From Euphorbia lathyris (lineage: Eukaryota; Streptophyta; Magnoliopsida; Malpighiales; Euphorbiaceae), in contig NC_088915.1 in assembly GCF_963576675.1 (NCBI RefSeq), positions 89,413,501-89,477,500 of the forward strand: 64,000 bases of DNA, written 5' to 3'. The notes beneath the pieces were generated by a model. It was given only the letters and a program-made list of their open reading frames with translations, did no database searches and was not told the origin of the DNA. Every line of letters begins with the position of its first letter. The first letter of the stretch is position 1. Positions 1-8,600 of this stretch are shown here, one piece after another. The position numbers and the translations under genes are program-made.

Positions 1-297
1 TCGCATACCTCGCGAAAGCATCGATATGCGACGTAGATCGTCACGTTTCAGACCTCGCATACCTCGCAAAAACATCGATTAGCGAAGTAAAATCACTTCT
101 TTCCCTGCACATTTACATTCGCATGCTTCGCTAATCCTCATTTCGCGAAGCCAAAATCGTATTTTTCGCTGCCTAACACGATTAATTTTTTCTGAAGGTG
201 GTTGAATACGTAACATCCCTTTCTGGAAGGCGGCGTACTGGGCTACATGGGAGATGACTTTCCTTCCTGTATAGGGATTAACTTCCCTCAAGATTGA
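1..297. other. Low-complexity intergenic DNA with repeated TTCGCATA-like words
   Basis: No gene is seen. Words such as 'cgcatacctcgc' recur at 2 and 55, and related 'cttcgcatatg' words recur at 690-850, on the other side of the hairpin at 298-552. The two flanks therefore look like parts of one unidentified repeat. Confidence 0.4.
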
Positions 298-552
298 CAC
301 ATTCACTCCTGAAATGGTTAGTTAGGAGAGATTATGCCAATAATCCGGTACCGATTTTGAAGCGGATGAGTAATCTTGGTGTGCACCATTGGACACATCC
401 ATCCCAAAAGGTCTGGACTTCCATTTCTCATCTCCAGACCTTTTGGGATAGATGTGTCTCACGGTGCACACCAAGATTACTCATCCGCTTCAAAATTGGT
501 ACCGGATTATTGGCACAATCTCTACTAACCAACCATTTTAGGAGTGAATGTG
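298..552. repeat. Long near-perfect foldback (120-bp arms, 15-base loop)
   Basis: Positions 298-417 and 433-552 are inverted copies of each other. Aligned by eye, 111 of 120 positions match without gaps, around a 15-base loop at 418-432. The outer ends read CACATTCACTCCT on both strands. The transcript of either strand would fold into one long hairpin. It could be a small foldback transposon, a recent inverted duplication or a young small-RNA locus; no target duplication was found. Confidence 0.85.
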
Positions 553-660
553 TTTTGTTAGGAGTTTATTGTGGCAATCTTATTGTAAATTTTGATGTTG
601 TTGTGATTTTAATGTTGTTATTGTGGCAATCTTGTTGTAAATTTTAATAATGTTAGAATC
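553..660 (+). repeat. Short tandem repeat, about 53-bp unit
   Basis: The words 'attgtggcaatctt' and 'ttgtaaattttgatg' occur twice with a spacing of about 53 bp (near 570 and 622). It is simple tandem DNA next to the foldback. Confidence 0.5.
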
Positions 661-689
661 CATTGTTGTTTGCCATTTTTTGTTGTATA

Positions 690-850
690 CCACTTCGCGA
701 ATTAGCTTCAAAAGATATCCAGGCTTCACATATGCGAACTAAATTCATCAAGTAAACCAAATTTTAGCTTCGTAGGCTTCGCATATGCTAATGAAATTCA
801 TCAAGTAAAACAAACATTAGATTCGCAGGCTTCGCATAATATGGAATCTG
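690..850 (+). repeat. Tandem repeat with 'cttcgcatatg' and 'aaattcatcaagtaaa' words
   Basis: Two to three imperfect units of about 55 bp, each with a 'ggcttcgcatatgc'-type word followed by 'aaattcatcaagtaaa', lie at about 727-845. No coding potential is seen. Confidence 0.5.
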
Positions 851-852
851 CG

Positions 853-1545
853 AAGTCAGACGGGAGGGGACGAGACGCGCGTAAATATTGAGGGTATTAT
901 GGGAAAGTCACACAAAATCAGTCTAAATATGTAATTGATTGAGTAAATGGGTTAAATATGTAAATGAGCCTCCCATTTGACCAATTTTTGTAATTAACCC
1001 TATATATTATAAATATACATGTTTTCTATATTAAATAATTTTATATTATTATTTTTAGATAGTATTCCATCTGTTTGAATTGAATTTATATGACAATTTG
1101 TTGACAAATAAAAAATATAAAAATATGTATTCGATTAATTCCTAATTAATCTTTAAAGATCATGTCTGTCCACTAGCACCTAACATTTTTTTTATTAATT
1201 GTAGTAGATAATATGAGCATCAATGAAATCATAAACAACTCATAAAAAGATTTAAAAAGTTAATGTGATGTATGTAGACTAAGAGGTGGCTACAATTCAA
1301 GATTAAAAGTATGAAAAATTATAGAGAAAATGGGTCAAAATGACATTGTATGTATGTTAGGTTTGGTAGGTTAAATTTGGTGGAACCTCTCAAATCTCTT
1401 TTTCTTTCACGGATTAGGTGTGACCACAACAATTCAAGATTAAAAGTACCATAATTTGGTTTTTTTTTTTTCCTCAATAATTCTTACCAAAATTTTAACC
1501 TTAATACCTTGCTTTTTGTTTCAGTAAAAGTTTCTATTGTCACGT
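853..1545. other. AT-rich intergenic DNA, nothing recognised
   Basis: No ORF with recognisable content, no RNA gene and no clear element ends are seen. Confidence 0.5.
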
Positions 1546-1857
1546 TAGGTTCTGTTTGATACGACTTTCAACACTTAAAATTAATATATTAAGTGTTTAT
1601 TGGTTTTAAACTTGTTTGATAACATAACTTAAATCTTTCATTATTTCAGTTAATTCATATAATCATTTATTTTGGTAAATCACTTAAAATTTCAAGTTGA
1701 ACATTATCCACTAATATTTTTAAATTCACTACTTATATTTAGTATTTATCAAATAGTTATATAATTTAATATTTTAAGCATTTATAATATTCAACACTTA
1801 AAATTCAGTACTTATTTTTTCAGCACTTAATTTTAAGTTTTATCAAACATCACCTTA
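1546..1857. mobile_element. Possible hAT-like MITE ('tgtttgata' ends)
   Basis: The left end reads aggttctgtttgata and the right end reads tatcaaacatcacctt, which are imperfect inverted repeats. The interior also has inverted 'caacacttaaaatt' words. This is the look of short non-autonomous hAT-type elements in plants. I did not find a clean target duplication, so the family is a guess. Confidence 0.4.
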
Positions 1858-1899
1858 GTGTGTTAAGATTAATATAAATTATATGATGCCTTAACTATT

Positions 1900-2100
1900 A
1901 GTTTAAGTTTTTAGTTCAATTGATTCTGTTACATGGTATCAAGTCTTTTTAGACCAAACGACCGAGAGTTCGAATCCTGATGGATCTATATTGTATACGC
2001 TTCAAGTTTAATGGGTAATCGCGTGCGGGGATGCGTCATAAATTAATATAAATTCTATGATTGGGTCTATGTTGTACACGCTTCAAGTTCAAGCCCAATA
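1900..2100 (+). repeat. tRNA-related repeat fragment
   Basis: 'acatggtatcaagtc' followed about 35 bases later by 'gagttcgaatcctg' resembles the A and B boxes of a tRNA-derived promoter. The downstream sequence repeats 'acgcttcaagtt' twice. It does not fold as a complete tRNA as far as I can see, so it is read as a SINE-like or tRNA-derived repeat. Confidence 0.35.
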
Positions 2101-2107
2101 CGTACCA

Positions 2108-2505
2108 ATGATCACTAAAGTAGTTTTTGACCTAAAAATTACAAAAGTAACAAATTTCTATTAATAAAGTCATTATAATCGGATCCATTGATTTAAACAT
2201 CGAAAAGATGTCATGGCTGCCACATCAACAACACCACAAAATGTCTAGCACATGTTGAAACGTGGATTAAAAATAAAAATAAATAAATAAATGAATTCAA
2301 TCAATTTGGGATATGAATCACGAGGTTAGGATATTCATTTTTTTAATTGCCACGTGGCAACACGTGTCAAACATATTGTGAGATGTTATTGACATGCAGT
2401 CACATCAACTTTTTAGTTGTCTATATCATTAGATTCACTTATAATAACTTTGTTGACACAAATTTACTATTTTATTGATTTTATTCAATCAAAAACTACT
2501 TTAAT
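2108..2505. mobile_element. Foldback MITE with 'taaagtagtttttga' ends
   Basis: The sequence at 2108-2160 (cactaaagtagtttttgac) is an inverted match to 2485-2505 (tcaaaaactactttaatga). The interior has inverted 'acatcaac' and 'gccac' words. The structure is a palindromic element of about 400 bp without coding capacity. Confidence 0.5.
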
Positions 2506-2643
2506 GACTACCGTTGTACACCGTATTTATTTTAGTGACCATAGAAACTTTTTACGCCTTGTTTTTTAGAAGAAAGTAATAGTTTCTTTCATTCATATAC
2601 AAAAAAAAAATATTACATTTTGAAGAAAGTGTTTAAAAATTGC

Positions 2644-3161
2644 TGTTAAATTACACCCGTTGGCATTGAATTTTACTCATTTTTACGATATGATCACTAA
2701 ACTTCAAAATATAACATAAAATTCATTCAGCTTTTCATTTTCTAACATTATGACTATTAAATTTTAAATAAAGCCTCAAAAAGACCATTAACGACCTCAA
2801 AATGGAAATACTCAATAACTAAAGTTGTTTAGAACAACATTTACCATGAAATCATATTTTTTATTTTCCAAAATCTCATTTTATGAAGTTTTCTCTCTCT
2901 AAAAATTCATTTTTCCTAATCAAATACCACCTAAATAACCTTAAAACGAAAATTTTGAAGAATTAAAGTTGCTTAAAATATCATCAATTATTGAGATTTT
3001 TTATTTTAAGACTGTCAACTGTTAGTTTGAGGCATTGATTGAAGTTTAGTAGCCGTAATGTTAGAAATATAAAGTTGAGCGACTTTTATGTTATGTTTTG
3101 AAATTTAGTAATCATGTCGTGAAAATGAGTAAAGTTCATTGACCGTAGGTGTAATTTATCC
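2644..3161. mobile_element. Foldback MITE, 'TAAATTACACC' terminal family
   Basis: The ends are inverted (left tgttaaattacacccg, right ggtgtaatttatcc) and most of the interior is palindromic. The flanks aaaaattgc and aaaaattac match in 8 of 9 positions, the 9-10-bp duplication expected of Mutator-like elements. Related copies lie at 5992-6402 and 11536-12045, with a half copy at about 4880-4987. Confidence 0.7.
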
Positions 3162-5621
3162 AAAAATTACAATTCAAAAATACATTAAAGGAGCTTCAGT
3201 TTGCATCTTTAAATTAATAGATCGTGGTAGAACAATAGTAATCAATGTTTGAACTATTTTGGCTCAGTAGAGGAAAACACGCTCCACTCAGAAATCGACT
3301 TCAGATTCTTTATCTCTTCGTGATCTTTCAATGAATCACATCTATATGATAGTAGATAGTACTCTTCTATATTTCCATGAAAGAAAGTCTTATTGCACCC
3401 ATAAAGAAATAGAGAACGTAGACTCTCATATAGGGAGAAAACAAAATATACTCCAAATCAAAGAGAAACAATCAAACTTAACATAAAGAGAGAAAACAAA
3501 ATACATCCCTAACAAAACAAAATAAAGATGAAGTTTACCTTCCGGTTAAAAGCCGGAAGGAAATCCCAAACTTGGATAACGAAATTTGAGTCTTTTTTTT
3601 TGTTAGCTAGAGTTTTCTCCACGTTGCTTCTCCTCCTACCTTAATATCTTATTAGTTCTTAGTTTTGTATTGTGGAATTTAATAGGGGGAAACTAAAAAA
3701 AAATCATGATTTCATCGATTTATAAATAGAAGAATGTGATATTGTTTTTTATAAAAGAAAGTACGTATTTTACAGTGTTAGTAAAAAACTGAATTTGACT
3801 AATTGTATTGATCTTTGACAATGTGACAGGTTGACTTCGATAATCTAACAAGTTTATTTGTTGACTTTGTTGACGTGACACAATAAAATATTAACTTTTT
3901 AAGGATATGACATATTGATTTAATGACCTGACAGATAATGTAAGTCAATTTCTTTTTTCTTTTTGCTCACTCTTTAAAACACACAAGCTCTTTTATAAAA
4001 CAAAAATATAGGGATAAAGACAAAATTTGACTCTGCATTTTTTTAAAAGTGCATATTTTACCCTAATTCCTCTTATTTGGGGATATGTTAATGTTTAGTA
4101 TTATAGCAGGTGGGTCTCATGTTTGTGGATAAATTCATCTGGGTTTCTTGCTTGCAAAGGGGAAAACTTTTCAATCAGTTAGGTATTCCGATGAATTCAG
4201 CTGCATTGATGTATACACCGCAATTGAAGGCTCGTTTGTTTCAGTTGTTCCTGTTTGCTGTTTGTTGCCGCTGTTAGCTATTTACTGATAGACCGTAAAT
4301 ATTAGTTATTTTTTCTAAAATTTTACCAAACACTTTCTATCTCTTGTTTAGTATTGAAAGGAAAAAAGCAGCTCTGCATAATGGAAACAAACAGACACTC
4401 AGTCTTGGAATTAATCACAGCTGCGCAATTCGGGTAAATGGATCAGTTGTTTGTTGGGAAGGTGGATATGCTGTTAATGGAATTTTGGGGGGTTTCATTT
4501 GAATCGATTGTTTCATTTGGGCATGTTTGTAATCCTCCAAGTTTCAATCTTTCTATACTTTTACCATCAGCTGCACCACCACCGGAGGCGGTGGTGCAGC
4601 CTTTCTCTCCTTTAAAGGAATTGACAACTGGGTTATTAGTGTTTTGCATTATTGGATCAGTATGAGGTAGTAGGAGGGGCTGAGCCTGAGTTCAGATCTA
4701 TAATTGATTTAATAGTTTTAGAGAGAGAAATGGAGAGTTGGAGAGAGAAATTGATCCATGAGGATGAAGGAAACGGTAAAATGGGTATTTTACGTTTTAG
4801 AAGGAGGGAATGAGAAAGAACCGGTAAAAAGGTAGAGTCAAAGGTAAGAAACACTGGTCAACGATCACAGTGGTCACTGATATTAAAAAGTGTAAAGTTC
4901 AGTAGGCATAACATTAAGAATTGAAGTTCAGTGACCATAACGTTAAAAAAAATATAAAGTTTAGTGGCCATGGGTGTAATTTACCTAATTCCAAGAACTT
5001 GGGTAAATAGAAAAAACTGCTTAATACATCCGAAAATATTTCTTAGATAGCAAAACTAAAACCCTCTTAAACGGAATATGAAAACATTTACATAAAAATC
5101 CAAAAAAACAGTAAATTGCATGAAGGTCTAAACGAATGAATTTAGCACAAACTTGCTAGTTGACCCGTTTCTAACCAAAATAGGTTCTGAAAACACACAA
5201 AAAAAAAAAAAAAAAACGAAACTCAAAATTTAGCAAAAATTACAAAACTGTCGGTGCATTAAATTTATCAAATTGCTTCGTGACCTTGCAAGTCAATTCT
5301 TCAAATGCATCAAGATCCGGCTTGAAATAGAGCTGAATCGAGTTGAATCAAATCGTAGGATTCGAATTGTGAATCGTAAAATTGTATTATAATTTAGATT
5401 CGCCCTATAGTTTCGGCTCGAAATAGAGCCTAATAACAGCATTATAAGTTCTGTTACCCAAAAGCTCAAAACTTTCAAAAATAAAGAATCTTCCATCGAT
5501 TATAAACTATTAATCTTTCACCACAAGATTCATGATATAAATCGAAATTTGTTTTCGTATATATGACCTCAAAACCGGACTAATCGGTAATAATTAAAAG
5601 TAACCTGATACACTCAAACCT
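3162..5621. other. AT-rich intergenic DNA with scattered repeat fragments
   Basis: No gene is supported. Small items are a stem-loop at about 3538-3561 (cttccgg / ccggaag), a G+C-rich perfect hairpin at about 4569-4600 (ggtggtgcagc arms), half of the TAAATTACACC element at 4880-4987, and at 5310-5430 a diverged repeat ('gaaatagagc', 'gattcgccctatag') also found inverted at 7745-7960. Confidence 0.5.
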
Positions 5622-8600
5622 CTAAGAAGAAGTTCGCATTCTAGATTTGATCCATGACTCTAGATTATGCAGCTCCTCATCGTTTATTGAATGGGCAAGA
5701 CCAGGATATGCCTGTAAATTTATAGAGACAGATCAGTTTCTTACGAATTCTGTTTAAATGAAAACTAGCAGAAACTTTACAATCTGATATTTTACGGGTT
5801 AAATGCATCGTTGGTCATTGAGTTTTGGGGTTTGTCTCAAAATGGCTACTGAACTTCGATTTGTCTTAATAAAGTCATCCAACTTACGTTTTTGTTTCAA
5901 TAAAGTCACTCCGGTGACTTTAGACGAAAAGGACTGGCGTGGCGTCCACGTTAGAAATTACCAACTAGGTTAAAGCTTCAATAAAAAAAAAGGGTAAATT
6001 ACACCCATAGCCACTGAACTTTACCCATTTAACATTGTGGCCACTGAACTTCAATTCTTAACGGTATGACAACTGAATTTTACACTTTGTAACACCGGTG
6101 GCCACTCAACTTTAACTAACTCCTCAAAATTACTGTTAACGACCTCAAAATGAAAATATTCAAAATTAAAGTTGCCGAGAACGACATTTACTATGAAACC
6201 ACATTTTTTTTTAAAAGTTCCTTAGAATATCATTAACTCTTCGAATTTTTTATTTTGAGACCGTCAATGGTCGTTTTGAGGTGTTGAGTGGCCACCGGTG
6301 TTACAAATTGTAAAATTCAGTTGTCATACCATTAAGAATTGAAGTTCAGTGGCCACAATGTTAAAATGGGTAAAATTCAGTGGCCATGGGTGTAATTTAC
6401 CCTATTAAAATAGGGTTAATCTAAGAGCGGTTCTGGTAGTCTTTTTCGTCTAAAGTCACCGGAGTGACTTTATTGAAACAAAAACGTAAGTTGGATGACT
6501 TTATTGAGACAGAAGTTCAGTGACCAGTCTGAGAGAAACCCCAAAGTTCAGTGACTAGCCGTACATTTAACCCGATATTTTACCTTAAACTCGCAACTTA
6601 TTCCGGCTTTTTCAAGGAATGGCGGTCCTGCTTGTCCAGCTTCAAACAATACTGTTCTATCAGCAAGCCCATGAGACCATAAAATAGGTGTCTGCAAATT
6701 CAAGATCAATAACCATTAAACCATATGATAAAACGAGGTTGGTACTGATCAGATATAATCAATAGTTCATGGGTTAAATGCACCATTGGTCACTGATCTT
6801 TCATGGTCGTCTCAAAATAGTCACTCAACTTCAATTTTTCTTGATAAAATCATTCAACTTTGAATTTTGTCGCAAAAAAGCCACTCCGACGACATCAAAA
6901 GCAAAAAGTCACAGGAAACATAACGTGGCTTACACATTAGCACTAGTTAACTTTCACTGCCTGAAACGATATGTGGCTGTCACCTAGCTGACCGAAACAA
7001 GTCGTGGCTGCCACCCAGCTTACTGAAACGACACATGGCTGCCACCCAGCTAGGTGGCAGCCATGTATCGTTTCGGTTAGCAGGTGAAAGTTGACTATTC
7101 TAATATGACAGTCACGTCACTTTTTCCGGTGTCTTTTTGCTTTGAAGTCGCCGGAGTGACTTTATTGAGAGAATTCAAAATTGAATGGTTTTATTGAGAC
7201 AAATTGAAGTTGAGTGGCCATTTTGACACAACCATGAAAGTTAAGCAACGAACGGTGCATTAAACTCCAAGTTCATCTATCAACGGCAGGAGCATAACCC
7301 GTTTCGCATCTGGGGTAATCTGGTCCACAGTAGAAGAATTGAAAGGTATCCATCCACTGAAAATTGCACCCCCTCCTAGAGTTTTTGGGTACAGCAGAAC
7401 ACTAGCCAAAGTTAAAGCACCTGCAAAAACATTTACGGGTTTTTCATGATCCCCGATTAAACGAAAGATCATCACAATGTTAATAGGGAGAGAAAGAAAC
7501 CTCCTTGACTAAATCCACAAACAAATACATTATCAGGATTTGTCCCAGCGGCTATTTCCTTGTCTATCATTGCATGAACATTCGCAACTGCTTCGAGCAA
7601 ACCTCTACCGTCTTTAGGCGAGTCCTAACATTCATTCGCAAAACAATAGTTAGTATACAACTTTTACATTATAATCTTGCAAAAGTTTGAAGAGGGTATT
7701 AACAGAATAAAATATTTGAGAACAAAATACAAAAATTGGTATCAGAATCACCATTATTAGAATCTTACGATTCATGATTCGAGTTGATTTAGCTCTATTT
7801 CGAGCTGAATCTATAGGGGGGATCTAAATTATCACAGAATCTTACAATTCACAATTTGAATTGTATGATTCAAGTCGATTCAGCTCTATTTCGAGCCGGA
7901 TCTATAGGGCAAATCTAACTATTTCGAGCCGGATCTATAGGGCGAATCTAAATTACCACAGATTCCAGATGGTTATTTAGGAGAACTATAACTCTAATTA
8001 AGGAAGGCGATAAATTGGTGGAAAAAGATCCAATAACAAATTTCAAGAATAAGAAATCAGATTATTATAACTAATTGACAAATCAAAACATATTAACATG
8101 ATTTTCCAATTTCAATACGCAAGTCTCATCCAATCGCATTTAGAAAACGTCTTTACTTTGCCATGGTGCAACAACAGTTGATCAGAACCAAATTATTTTC
8201 ATCATCGTTCATCAAAAACTTCAACAACAGAAACTACTAAACTCACTCTGGACTAATATTTGATAATATTTTAAGTTCGACGTGGTAAATATTTTATTTT
8301 TTTTATAATATTATGAATTTGAACCGAATCTTTACGATTCGATTCAGGAGTCACAAATCACGATTAACAAAATGATGATTTCAATTCACCTCCATTTGAC
8401 AACTATGATCAGCAGCATTGATCTACGATTACAGAAATATTTCATTATCTAAAAATCTAAAGTCAGTCATGTATGTTGTGTCGGTGTGCAGCTCCAACAC
8501 GCTATATCATATGGTACTTGAAAATGAATAAGAACAAAGCTACTACATGGATTCATTTTAGCAAAAATATACTAGATCAACGAAATGCAGTAGTAATCGA

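Noticed and set aside
4438..4665. A 75-codon frame (MDQLFVGKV) before a G+C-rich hairpin
   Set aside because: No resemblance to a known protein, no splice context, and both strands are open over the same stretch; kept only as intergenic DNA.
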